Origin: Rickettsiales bacterium
GTDB lineage: Bacteria > Pseudomonadota > Alphaproteobacteria > Rickettsiales > UBA1997
Assembly (NCBI GenBank): GCA_028040005.1
Contig: JAOFKK010000007.1
Coordinates: 1-21,001 of the forward strand
DNA: 21,001 bases
Direction: 5' to 3'
Positions 1 through 7,136 of the stretch are shown here, piece by piece. Numbering within the stretch: position 1 is the first letter of the stretch; each line of letters begins with the position of its first letter. The notes beneath the pieces are model-generated. The model saw nothing but the letters and a program-made list of their open reading frames with translations, was not told where the DNA came from and did not search any database. Made by a program: the position numbers and the translations under genes.

Positions 1-5
1 CATAA

Positions 6-94
6 TGGTACGGTCGAGAAGATTTGAACTTCCACGAGAAAAATATCTCACAGCGACCTCAACGCTGCGCGTCTACCAATTCCGCCACGACCGC
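6..94 (-). tRNA. tRNA-Leu (anticodon GAG)
   Basis: Read on the minus strand, this folds as a class II (long variable arm) tRNA. The 7-bp acceptor stem begins GCGGTCG and closes with a G-U first pair. The D arm has the leucine-type GGAATTGGTAGAC core. The anticodon stem CAGCG/CGCTG encloses the loop TTGAGGT, so the anticodon is GAG, reading CUC and CUU codons. The variable arm is a short GAGA-type hairpin, and the T arm contains GTTCAAAT. The discriminator base is A, and the CCA end is encoded in the DNA at 8-6. The sequence closely follows the bacterial tRNA-Leu(GAG) pattern. It lies just downstream of the NDUFS4-like gene on the same strand and could be co-transcribed with it. Confidence 0.96.
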
Positions 95-99
95 AAAAA

Positions 100-399
100 T
101 TAAACTATTGGATCAGTAAAATTAGCTTGATAAGATTTTTTTCTGATTTTGCTATTATTTGATTTACGAATTATATATTCATAACCATTATCAATGGCAT
201 ATCTAACAGCTTCTGCCTTATCATGAAATTTAATCTTTAATTGATCAAACATATTATCAGAAGAATCCCAACCTTGCAATGACGCCTTATTGCTATTTTT
301 AAGATTATTGTCAGAAATAATTTTTAAAAACCAATATTTTCTTTTTTTAGTGCCAGATTGCATGGCATTTTTTGTATCTTGAAAAATTTCTATTTTCAT
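100..399 (-). CDS. NDUFS4-like NADH dehydrogenase (complex I) accessory subunit
   Basis: This encodes a 99-residue protein of the 'ETC complex I subunit conserved region' family (mitochondrial NDUFS4/18 kDa subunit), which in alphaproteobacteria is an accessory subunit of respiratory NADH:ubiquinone oxidoreductase on the cytoplasmic side of the membrane. Family marks visible are the opening KIEIFQ..KNAMQSG, the WFL strand, the QGWDSSDN segment (the family's GW-S motif) and the A-EAVRYAIDNGYEY stretch near the C-terminus. An in-frame start exists at 462, but it would add 21 unconserved residues and overlap the upstream amidase stop. The ATG at 399 matches the family's usual start and length, so I use it. 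The gene follows the amidase by 13 nt, probably in one transcript. The assignment rests on motif recognition; no core nuo genes lie in this window. Confidence 0.85.
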   Translation of the reverse strand: MKIEIFQDTKNAMQSGTKKRKYWFLKIISDNNLKNSNKASLQGWDSSDNMFDQLKIKFHDKAEAVRYAIDNGYEYIIRKSNNSKIRKKSYQANFTDPIV

Positions 400-412
400 T
401 ATTTTTCTTAAC

Positions 413-1090
413 TTAATTTTTATGATCTTGAATATACTTATATCCAATAATATCAATGACACTCCTTAATTGTCCATCTAAATTATCATCTATTTTATTA
501 ATTTTATAGCCATATTGTGATAATTTTTGCTTTAATAAGATAATATCATCTAATTTTTCTATCAAATTAAATATATCAGCATCTAATTTTTGACCAATAT
601 TATTATCATAAAATTTTTGCCAATCAAATCTAAAAGATGGATCATTTTTACGACCTAAATAACCTCTTTTTCCTTCCTCATTAAAATATGCAATATCTAA
701 ATGACCAATAATATTTTGATTCTTAATATTATATCTTTTTTTAATATCAGCGCATAGTTTAATCCCTGATTGCATTTGCTCTTCTGTAAAATCTAAATTA
801 TCAGGATCAGGATTAAAAAACTCAATTCCAATAGAGCTCTTATTCAAACCATCAATACCGTTCCAATAGCTAATTCCTGCATGAAAGGCAATATCACATT
901 CTGCCACCAAAATATAAATATCACCATTAATATCAATAATATAATGAGAACTAACCTCATTAAAATGCAATAAATTAATAGCCTCATCAATATTTTGCGC
1001 TGCAATATTATGTAAAATCAAAAAATCAATCTGACGCTTATCGCATGGCAAAAAATTCTTGGTAAATAAGTTTTTTTCTATTATTTTCAT
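413..1090 (-). CDS. N-acetylmuramoyl-L-alanine amidase, AmpD/AmiD type (Amidase_2)
   Basis: This 225-residue protein carries a zinc-dependent Amidase_2 domain at roughly residues 18-160. Such enzymes cleave the bond between N-acetylmuramic acid and L-alanine in peptidoglycan or its recycled fragments. Probable zinc ligands are His27 (LILHN), His130 (IIGHLDIA) and Asp150 (RKNDPS). Glu90 (SIGIEFF) and Lys148 match the catalytic Glu and Lys of AmpD. His70 lies in the AFHAG motif. Between His130 and the RKxDP motif there are about ten more residues than in E. coli AmpD. Residues about 185-222 resemble the degenerate peptidoglycan-binding tail of AmiD (QYGYKI ... VIDIIGYKYI). No signal peptide is seen, which argues for cytoplasmic recycling or a non-Sec exit route. 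It lies upstream of the NDUFS4-like gene on the same strand. The family is clear; the exact substrate is not. Confidence 0.88.
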   Translation of the reverse strand: MKIIEKNLFTKNFLPCDKRQIDFLILHNIAAQNIDEAINLLHFNEVSSHYIIDINGDIYILVAECDIAFHAGISYWNGIDGLNKSSIGIEFFNPDPDNLDFTEEQMQSGIKLCADIKKRYNIKNQNIIGHLDIAYFNEEGKRGYLGRKNDPSFRFDWQKFYDNNIGQKLDADIFNLIEKLDDIILLKQKLSQYGYKINKIDDNLDGQLRSVIDIIGYKYIQDHKN

Positions 1091-1189
1091 AAATTAATGA
1101 GTGATGTTTGTAATAGGAAATTAACTGAATTGGTTTTGTGTGTTGTAGCACCGCGTACCCCACCAAGCCACCTTCGGTGTCTTGAGACA

Positions 1190-1224
1190 AAAAAGCGCCT
1201 TGATTGCTTTTTACCCCTATGTCC
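1190..1224. repeat. Direct repeat copy A (hairpin unit of intergenic cassette)
   Basis: This about 34-bp unit recurs at 1294-1328 with three mismatches. Each copy can fold into a small hairpin: stem AAAAAGC/GCTTTTT at 1190-1196 and 1206-1212, with a 9-nt loop, followed by TACCCCT. The stem is mostly A-T, so it is a weak terminator candidate at best. Its function is not known. Confidence 0.75.
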
Positions 1225-1250
1225 ATAAAATATTATAAATAATATTTTAT
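1225..1250. repeat. Perfect 12-bp AT inverted repeat (hairpin)
   Basis: The arms ATAAAATATTAT (1225-1236) and ATAATATTTTAT (1239-1250) are exact reverse complements separated by AA. This is a cruciform-prone near-palindrome directly after repeat copy A. No protein-coding role is visible. Confidence 0.8.
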
Positions 1251-1295
1251 TTCAAGGGGAGTTTTTCACAGACTCACTCCAAAACTACCCTTGAA
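1251..1295. repeat. Stem-loop with 15-bp arms (one mismatch)
   Basis: The arms TTCAAGGGGAGTTTT (1251-1265) and AAAACTACCCTTGAA (1281-1295) pair with a single mismatch around a 15-nt loop. This is the most stable hairpin in the intergenic block. It abuts the AT palindrome on the left and runs into repeat copy B on the right. It resembles the palindromic repeat elements known in Rickettsiales genomes, but that is inference. Confidence 0.75.
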
Positions 1296-1328
1296 AAAGC
1301 ACCTTGATTGCTTTTTACCCCTGTGCCA
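1294..1328. repeat. Direct repeat copy B (hairpin unit of intergenic cassette)
   Basis: This is the second copy of the unit at 1190-1224, offset by 104 bp. It has the same AAAAAGC/GCTTTTT stem (1294-1300 and 1310-1316) and differs at three positions. The two copies bracket the AT palindrome and the 15-bp stem-loop. Together they fill most of the 303-bp gap between the amidase and trpS. The rest of that gap (about 1100-1190) is relatively GC-rich, unassigned sequence, and 1330-1393 holds the probable trpS promoter. Confidence 0.75.
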
Positions 1329-1340
1329 AAAATATGTCGA

Positions 1341-1370
1341 TTTTTAGAGATATTACTATTAACCTATAAT
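1341..1370 (+). promoter_or_regulatory. Candidate trpS promoter
   Basis: A perfect -10 hexamer TATAAT lies at 1365-1370, 23 nt upstream of the trpS start. The matching -35 region (about 1341-1347, TTTTTAG) is poor. It would give a leader of roughly 17 nt with no Shine-Dalgarno sequence. The call rests on the -10 only. Confidence 0.35.
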
Positions 1371-1393
1371 TTTTATAAATAATCATCATTATA

Positions 1394-2368
1394 ATGAAAA
1401 GAGTTTTTTCAGGCATACAGCCAACTGGCAATTTACATCTTGGTAATTATCTTGGTTCTGCCCATAATTGGTTAAAATTACAAAATGAGCATGATTGTAT
1501 TTTTGGTATTATGGATTTACATTCTATTACCATTAAACAAGATCCAAAATTACTGCAACAAAATATCCAAAATTTAGCAATTAATTATTTGGCTTTTGGT
1601 ATTGATCCTAAAAAAGCCATTATCTTTATTCAAAGTCAAGTCTCAGCTCATGCCCAGTTAGCTTGGCTACTTGGTACCATGACCCCCATGGGCTGGCTTT
1701 CCCGCATGACACAATATAAGGATAAGGCAGGTGATAAAAATAATAATTTAGGGCTATTTTCTTACCCTATTTTAATGGCAGCGGATATTTTATTATATCA
1801 AACTGACCTTGTACCAACTGGTAAAGATCAAAAGCAACATTTGGAATTAACTCGTGATTTAGCAATTTCTTTTAATGAAAATTACAAAAAAGATTTTTTT
1901 ACCATCCCCGAACCTCTAATTGCTGGTAATTTTACCAAAATTATGTCCCTACAGGATGGTAATAAAAAAATGAGTAAATCTGATCCAAGTGACTTAACAA
2001 GAATCAATATTAATGATGAGCCAAAATTAATTGAAAAAAAGATCAAAAAGGCCAAAACAGATGATATAATGGGAGTTTCTTATGATAAAAATCGCCCAGA
2101 AATTTATAATTTACTGAATATTTTTTCCTTTGCCACCAATCAACAACCAGAACAAATTGCCCAAAAATATGCCAATTGCGGCTTTGGTGATTTTAAAAAA
2201 GATTTGGCTGAAAATTTAATCTCTAAATTACAAATTATTCAAAATAATATTTCCAATCTTGAGAATAATCTTGATTATATTAATGATATTTTAATAGATG
2301 GTAAAAATAGGGCCAAGATAATTGCAGCAAATAATCTTAGTAAAATTAATAGGTTAATAGGGTTGTGA
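1394..2368 (+). CDS. trpS: Tryptophanyl-tRNA synthetase
   Basis: This cytoplasmic class Ic synthetase charges tRNA-Trp with tryptophan using ATP. At 324 residues it is close to the usual bacterial length of about 330. The N-terminus opens with the typical SGIQPTGNLHLGNYLG, so the HIGH-type motif is HLGN at 15-18. The tRNA/amino-acid recognition stretch GKDQKQHLELTRD lies at 143-155. The signature loop KMSKS is at 192-196, within KKMSKSDPSD. All family marks are intact and no frameshift is seen. The start at 1394 matches the conserved N-terminus; no Shine-Dalgarno sequence precedes it. It is monocistronic in this window, preceded by the repeat cassette and convergent with the large unknown gene. 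Confidence 0.97.
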   Translation: MKRVFSGIQPTGNLHLGNYLGSAHNWLKLQNEHDCIFGIMDLHSITIKQDPKLLQQNIQNLAINYLAFGIDPKKAIIFIQSQVSAHAQLAWLLGTMTPMGWLSRMTQYKDKAGDKNNNLGLFSYPILMAADILLYQTDLVPTGKDQKQHLELTRDLAISFNENYKKDFFTIPEPLIAGNFTKIMSLQDGNKKMSKSDPSDLTRININDEPKLIEKKIKKAKTDDIMGVSYDKNRPEIYNLLNIFSFATNQQPEQIAQKYANCGFGDFKKDLAENLISKLQIIQNNISNLENNLDYINDILIDGKNRAKIIAANNLSKINRLIGL

Positions 2369-2377
2369 TTACCCTAT
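2357..2377. terminator. Possible terminator hairpin between convergent genes
   Basis: A 7-bp stem ATAGGGT/ACCCTAT (2357-2363 and 2371-2377) with a 7-nt loop spans the trpS stop codon and the 13-bp gap to the convergent large gene. No T-run follows on either strand, so it is only a weak candidate for an intrinsic terminator. Confidence 0.3.
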
Positions 2378-2381
2378 CCTC

Positions 2382-5300
2382 CTATTCCCGAACCTGTATT
2401 AGATCTTTCTTGACATTCTTCATTGCCTTTTTGATTGCTTCATCTGTTGATTCTGTATTTCCTTGAACATCTTCACGTGTCATTGCAGCACCTTCAACTT
2501 CCCCCCTATCCTTCCCCTTTAATTCTGTTGCAATCTTTTCAAATTTCATATTTGTACTTCTTTCTATATCATGAACATTAATTGTGATAGAATTTAATAT
2601 AGCATTTATATCGACATCATCATTGGCCTCAATATCATTTATAGCAATTGGCACGTCCTTCTCGCCTCTTTTTACAAGAGATAATTTTGGCTCTCCATTT
2701 ATAAAATCTATTTTTATTGATGCATTTTTCAATCTACAATCATTTATTAATAAACAGCTCATATCGTTACCTCTAACAATATTTACTTCTTTTTGCAAAA
2801 CATGATTAACCATTTTCATACCTTTTGCATAAGCATAGCTATTTGTTTCTGTTGTAAAATAATCGCTACCTTCTCGCGATAAATAGTCACCCGCATCTTT
2901 AGAACCTCTATCTTGCTGCATAATAAATATTCTTTCTTCACCTACCGCTGTTATTTGAGAAGTATCAATTGTGGAGTCTATACCTTCTCTTCGTATATAG
3001 AAAAAAGGAATATTATCTTCTATCCTAGCATCTTCAACGACGGAGTTAGGAATTCTATCATCACTAACAGCAGCACTAGCCGCCTTACCTATACAACAAG
3101 CAGCAGCAAGAGCAGCAGCAACAACACCAATAAATCTCTCTTGATTACCTTCATATTGATGCACCATTTGACCTATACCTTTTCTCGTAACTTCAGTTAA
3201 TGTTATCCCTTCGTCACCTTGTAACTTCTTAAAAAAATCAAACTGTGCTTGATCTTGTATATTATGTCCTAAGTGATCCATATACTTATTAATCATATCA
3301 TCATTTAATTGATTGTTATCTAACAATGAATTAAAAATTTTACAAAGATTATCATCACCCGCTATTTCTTTTAAATCCTTCCATCCATTATCACCTCCTA
3401 TAATGTCTTTTAAAATATCGGGGGTTAGTTTACCGTCCTCGACTGAACTTTTTAATGTATCCAAATACATAGCCTTTTTCTCCTCACTTAAGTCACCTAC
3501 CCCTCCTAATTGACCAAATATCTCTTTCCACTCATCACTATCCTTATCATCTAATTTACCTATATAAGCATTAACAGCATCTAAATAATCACCCCTATTA
3601 ACACTATCCTTTAATTGTCCACCATCATCATTTACAAACTTAGCAAAAAGATTAGACATATGATGATGATTACTCTCTATTTTTTCTAAAGCATTCCATC
3701 CATCTTTACTATCAATAATATCCTGAAGTTCTTTTGGTGATAAAATGCCATCATATGCTGCTGTTTGTAATACACCCCATTTTATTGGTTCGCCATCCAT
3801 CTCTGACACACCTAGCTTCAGACGCTCAATAGCACGCTGCTCTCTAAAAACATCTGAACCTTCTAGAGTCCAATATTGTTTATCACTATCACCATGTTTT
3901 TGAATTACATTCGCTAAAGCGCGTAAATCTGCCAATTGTGCTTTGTCAGAATGTCCTGTTGAGCCAATACCAAAACCTGCATCAGATGCATCATTCTTCG
4001 CGTCACAAATGTGATGCACCTCCTGATCATGATTAAAAATTATATCACCATGAATAGAATCCATATTATATAACTCAATATTATGATATACTGCAACAAA
4101 ACTACGATGTAAGCCTTTATCACTTTCAACCAACTTTGAAAGAGCTTCACTGCTAGCAATATAATCCAATATTACCGCCGCCTTATCTGGATCAGCACAA
4201 TAGTCTATATGAGTTTGATTATTGCTTTCACTATGCACTACACGAGCTTCACCATTATGTGTTGCTAATATAGTATCAAGCAATTTACAAGCCTCATCAT
4301 GCGTCTTTATATGTAATGCAATATTCTTTAATGTAGCTGTTATATTTAGTGGAACATTCCCATCCATTACATTGTTATGAAGCTTTTCTAAAGCCTCTGA
4401 AGCTGTAGCTGGACCTTGATCTAACCTCCTTTCCGGAGCTCCTACATTACTAGAATCAGTGCGCGAGAGATCTTCTTTAGTTCCTACACCACCAGAAGAA
4501 GTATGTTGTTCTGATTGTGCATTATGTTCCGTAATAGATAGCTTTAATTTTTTTAATTCATCCTGTGTGGCTGAAATTAATGATATAGAATGATCTGGAT
4601 CTGTACCACCTATTGTAATGCCGGCTCCGCTTAAAACTTTTTGCTGTGCATCATGACTAAGGTTATGAAGCTCCTTAGTTACATCTTGACGATACTCATT
4701 TAACTGATACTGATCCCATTCATTATGAGCAGCCACACCTAATGCTGCACCAGATTCTGCACCAACTTCTGATACCACAAAAGTTTGACACAATTGACTC
4801 CAAGACATCTTCTCACCTAGTAGCCAAGACATAGCACCAGAAGTGGACGCTCTAGCGCCAGTAATGACAGCACGATCAGCAAAAACATTATTAATCGGAA
4901 TCATACCAACAGCTCCACCAACTCCACCAACAGCCGCACCAGTTACAGCAGCCAACCCTATTTCCTGAGCATCAGAAATATTAGTGCGATCATATAATTT
5001 TAACTTTAAATTAGCATATAATTCTGATAATAATTCTATATCATTAAGATTTTTTGTATTTTCTGGATTTTGTTGAATTTGAGCAATTTGTCCCTTAATA
5101 AATGTTTTATTCCCTTCTGTCCAGATACCTGAGTTTATTAATGATTCTAAATTTGATCCTTTTCTACCTTCGACCACTTCTCGCGCACTTACTAAATCTT
5201 GCAATTCATCAAAAACATCACCTTTTTTAAAATAATCAAGAACACTATTCAATGTTTTCTGAGGACCAGATAATTCTGACCCTTCTTTACTTTTTGCATG

Positions 5301-5624
5301 AAAATATTCATTCCAATCCTCATGACCATGAGCTTTATATATAAATATATTTTGCTCCAACTCCTTTCCTACACCTTCTTTATCTAATGTTGATGCTAAT
5401 TTAGATGCGGCACCCGCCCCCATACTAGCAAAAATTTTAGCCCCCAATGCAGCACCAAATGGTCCAGCAACAACTCCACCAACCATAGCGCCAGCAAATC
5501 CACCAGCAACCCCACCTATAAAACTATAAGCTGTTGGTATAACAAGGTTATATCGAGTATATTTCCACGAGTCGATATACGCCTGTTCTGGTGTTTTTGG
5601 TTGTCCATTGTCTGAATCTGTCAT
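2382..5624 (-). CDS. Large protein of unknown function with glycine-rich hydrophobic segments
   Basis: I do not recognise this 1080-residue protein. Visible parts: a polar N-terminus; a Gly/Ala-rich hydrophobic stretch at about 29-77 with GxxxG-type spacing (SFIGGVAGGFAGAMVGGVVAGP is its core); a second at about 222-246; and a third at about 831-857 (VVAAALAAACC). A Ser/Thr/Gly/His-rich spacer lies near 365-410. A duplicated helical unit occupies about 617-691 and 721-785, sharing DG-L-P--L-DII----GW--L-KI. The C-terminus is basic (KKAMKNVKKDLIQVRE). There is no classical signal peptide. The gene has its own strong promoter, stands outside the neighbouring operons and looks richer in G+C than its neighbours. 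Glycine-zipper segments suggest membrane insertion, and a secreted effector or membrane-acting protein is possible; both are inference. No Shine-Dalgarno sequence precedes the ATG. Confidence 0.85.
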   Translation of the reverse strand: MTDSDNGQPKTPEQAYIDSWKYTRYNLVIPTAYSFIGGVAGGFAGAMVGGVVAGPFGAALGAKIFASMGAGAASKLASTLDKEGVGKELEQNIFIYKAHGHEDWNEYFHAKSKEGSELSGPQKTLNSVLDYFKKGDVFDELQDLVSAREVVEGRKGSNLESLINSGIWTEGNKTFIKGQIAQIQQNPENTKNLNDIELLSELYANLKLKLYDRTNISDAQEIGLAAVTGAAVGGVGGAVGMIPINNVFADRAVITGARASTSGAMSWLLGEKMSWSQLCQTFVVSEVGAESGAALGVAAHNEWDQYQLNEYRQDVTKELHNLSHDAQQKVLSGAGITIGGTDPDHSISLISATQDELKKLKLSITEHNAQSEQHTSSGGVGTKEDLSRTDSSNVGAPERRLDQGPATASEALEKLHNNVMDGNVPLNITATLKNIALHIKTHDEACKLLDTILATHNGEARVVHSESNNQTHIDYCADPDKAAVILDYIASSEALSKLVESDKGLHRSFVAVYHNIELYNMDSIHGDIIFNHDQEVHHICDAKNDASDAGFGIGSTGHSDKAQLADLRALANVIQKHGDSDKQYWTLEGSDVFREQRAIERLKLGVSEMDGEPIKWGVLQTAAYDGILSPKELQDIIDSKDGWNALEKIESNHHHMSNLFAKFVNDDGGQLKDSVNRGDYLDAVNAYIGKLDDKDSDEWKEIFGQLGGVGDLSEEKKAMYLDTLKSSVEDGKLTPDILKDIIGGDNGWKDLKEIAGDDNLCKIFNSLLDNNQLNDDMINKYMDHLGHNIQDQAQFDFFKKLQGDEGITLTEVTRKGIGQMVHQYEGNQERFIGVVAAALAAACCIGKAASAAVSDDRIPNSVVEDARIEDNIPFFYIRREGIDSTIDTSQITAVGEERIFIMQQDRGSKDAGDYLSREGSDYFTTETNSYAYAKGMKMVNHVLQKEVNIVRGNDMSCLLINDCRLKNASIKIDFINGEPKLSLVKRGEKDVPIAINDIEANDDVDINAILNSITINVHDIERSTNMKFEKIATELKGKDRGEVEGAAMTREDVQGNTESTDEAIKKAMKNVKKDLIQVRE

Positions 5625-5714
5625 AGATTATATAACTATATTAATATTATACCTTTTCCCATCTTTAAAACAATTTTTAATTTAAGAGACCTTTATACAA
5701 TTGATATTACTTAC

Positions 5715-5743
5715 ATTATATCATATTTTTGGACCCAAGTCAA
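5715..5743 (-). promoter_or_regulatory. Sigma-70-type promoter for the large unknown gene
   Basis: On the minus strand, TTGACT (5743-5738) and TATAAT (5720-5715) are separated by exactly 17 bp, which is close to consensus. Transcription would begin near 5708, giving an untranslated leader of about 84 nt before the ATG at 5624. A second possible pair, TTGTTT-16-TATAAT, lies closer to the gene. This is the best promoter match I found in the window. Confidence 0.6.
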
Positions 5744-5767
5744 TAGATCAAAAAACCTTATATAATA

Positions 5768-6439
5768 TTATTGATTATTCTTTTGTAGATTGAAAAATAT
5801 CGATTCCCTACCCTCTCTAATAGCCTTTTCTTGATATTTGGTTTTAACCCAAAATTTTGGCTCTAAATGGCAATTTTGCTGAAAATTTGGATCTAGGGTA
5901 AAAAATTGATTATTAGATAATAATTGCAATAAATATTCTTGATAAGAAGGGTGGTCAGTGGCAATTAGCAATTTACCTTGTGGTTTGGTAATGTGGCTTA
6001 GCATTTTTAATAAATTATGGTTAATAATTCTACGATTATGATGACGTTTTTTAGGCCAAGGATCGGGAAATAAAATAAAAATTTGGTCTAAAAAATTCTG
6101 CGGTAATTCTTCCAATAAAAATCTAACATCATTTTTGTAAATTATAATATTATTTAAAGGATTTTCTTTTAATTTTGCAAGTAATTTGGTCATTGAGTTA
6201 AGATATACTTCGCAAGCAATAAAAAGTTGATTTGGGTTATTTAAAGCATTATAAAAGATAAAATCACCCGAACCAAAGCCAATTTCAAGGTTAATTTTGT
6301 TAAATTTTATATTGTTAATTAATTTTTGAAGATCAAGCTGATATTGAGGAAAGATATTATCAAATAAATCTAACTTATCTGAGGTTAATTTACGACCCTT
6401 AACCCTGCCAAAGCTTCTTATAAATTTAAATTCTGTCAT
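5768..6439 (-). CDS. trmB: tRNA (guanine-N7-)-methyltransferase
   Basis: TrmB uses S-adenosylmethionine to methylate G46 of the tRNA variable loop. The 223-residue length is normal. The N-terminal SFGRVKGRKLTS segment is typical of the family. SAM-binding motif I is LEIGFGSGD at 51-59, and the acidic end of the second strand is Glu77. The hallmark FPDPWPKKRHHNRR is at 124-137, carrying the catalytic Asp and the tRNA-binding basic residues. It is the last gene of the five-gene minus-strand operon, starting one nucleotide after the stop of the SPOR gene, which suggests translational coupling. No clear terminator was found behind it. Confidence 0.95.
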   Translation of the reverse strand: MTEFKFIRSFGRVKGRKLTSDKLDLFDNIFPQYQLDLQKLINNIKFNKINLEIGFGSGDFIFYNALNNPNQLFIACEVYLNSMTKLLAKLKENPLNNIIIYKNDVRFLLEELPQNFLDQIFILFPDPWPKKRHHNRRIINHNLLKMLSHITKPQGKLLIATDHPSYQEYLLQLLSNNQFFTLDPNFQQNCHLEPKFWVKTKYQEKAIREGRESIFFNLQKNNQ

Positions 6440-6440
6440 T

Positions 6441-7136
6441 TTAATCTAATATAATGCAATCCGATTCATCCTTATTATTTTTTAAAATAAATGATTGACA
6501 AAATTGCTCTGCCTTATTTTGTGTTTTAAAATTACCAATTTGTAATCGATAAAATATGCCTCTCTTACCAAGATCAATTTTGGTAATATAGCGATCATAA
6601 TTTTTTACCAAATTGGAATTATTTTTAGAAATATAGCGCCAATATTTTTCTGCAGCATCTTTTGAACCCATAGCAGCAACTTGAACCCTAGTACCATATT
6701 GTAAAGCTTTTTTAGGTTTTTGTGGTGATAAATCAATAATTTTTTGTTCCTTCTTTATTTTAATATTTGATGCTTCTTTTTTAATTGATTTTGCATTTTG
6801 ATATTTGGGGGTCTTGATATTTTTGACTATTTTGGCATTTTTCTTTTCAAATATTTCCTTATCATTACCGACAATATTTTTATATATGACCTTGTCAATA
6901 TTAAGAACCGTTTTAAGGTCTTTTTTAACTTTAATTTTAATTTCTTGATTTGGTGATTTTATAATTCTTATAGAATTATCCTTTTCCTTATCGGCAAAAT
7001 AATATGCATTAATAGTAATATATAAAAATGAAGCAACAGAAGCTGTAATTAAAACAAATAATAAGGCTTTTTTAACTATTCTTTTAATATAATAAATTGC
7101 ATTTTCTCGGGAATAATAAAAATCCTCTTCCATCAT
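6441..7136 (-). CDS. SPOR-domain inner-membrane protein
   Basis: This 231-residue single-pass membrane protein has a short cytoplasmic N-terminus, a transmembrane helix at about 24-47 and a Lys-rich periplasmic linker (about 48-145). It ends in a SPOR domain (about 149-229; RVQVAAMGSKDAAEKYW ... YRLQIGNFKTQNKAEQFC). SPOR domains bind denuded glycan strands of septal peptidoglycan, so a role in division or envelope remodelling is likely. A SPOR gene next to argS is a common alphaproteobacterial arrangement. The start ATG overlaps the argS TGA by four bases (ATGA). A second in-frame ATG follows immediately (MM), and either could be used. The C-terminal pair ...FC/DC could form a disulfide, which is only a guess. 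Confidence 0.88.
   Translation of the reverse strand: MMEEDFYYSRENAIYYIKRIVKKALLFVLITASVASFLYITINAYYFADKEKDNSIRIIKSPNQEIKIKVKKDLKTVLNIDKVIYKNIVGNDKEIFEKKNAKIVKNIKTPKYQNAKSIKKEASNIKIKKEQKIIDLSPQKPKKALQYGTRVQVAAMGSKDAAEKYWRYISKNNSNLVKNYDRYITKIDLGKRGIFYRLQIGNFKTQNKAEQFCQSFILKNNKDESDCIILD

Noticed and set aside
400..462. Upstream start for the NDUFS4-like gene
   Set aside because: The extra 21 residues are not family-like and would overlap the amidase stop; the ATG at 399 fits family length and N-terminus.
1038..1226. 62-codon minus-strand frame overlapping the amidase start
   Set aside because: It runs through the repeat cassette and into the amidase N-terminus in another frame. No family, leader or ribosome site supports it, so I treat it as a repeat-encoded string rather than a gene.
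2584..2805. Plus-strand frame of 73 codons inside the large unknown gene
   Set aside because: It lies antisense to a long, coherent reading frame, with Ser/Phe/Ile-rich composition typical of antisense shadows.
2913..3513. Two plus-strand frames (2913-3200 and 3313-3513) inside the large unknown gene
   Set aside because: They are antisense shadows with no domain or start signal.
5640..5767. Riboswitch or structured leader before the large unknown gene
   Set aside because: The leader of about 84 nt shows no strong stem or known riboswitch motif by eye.
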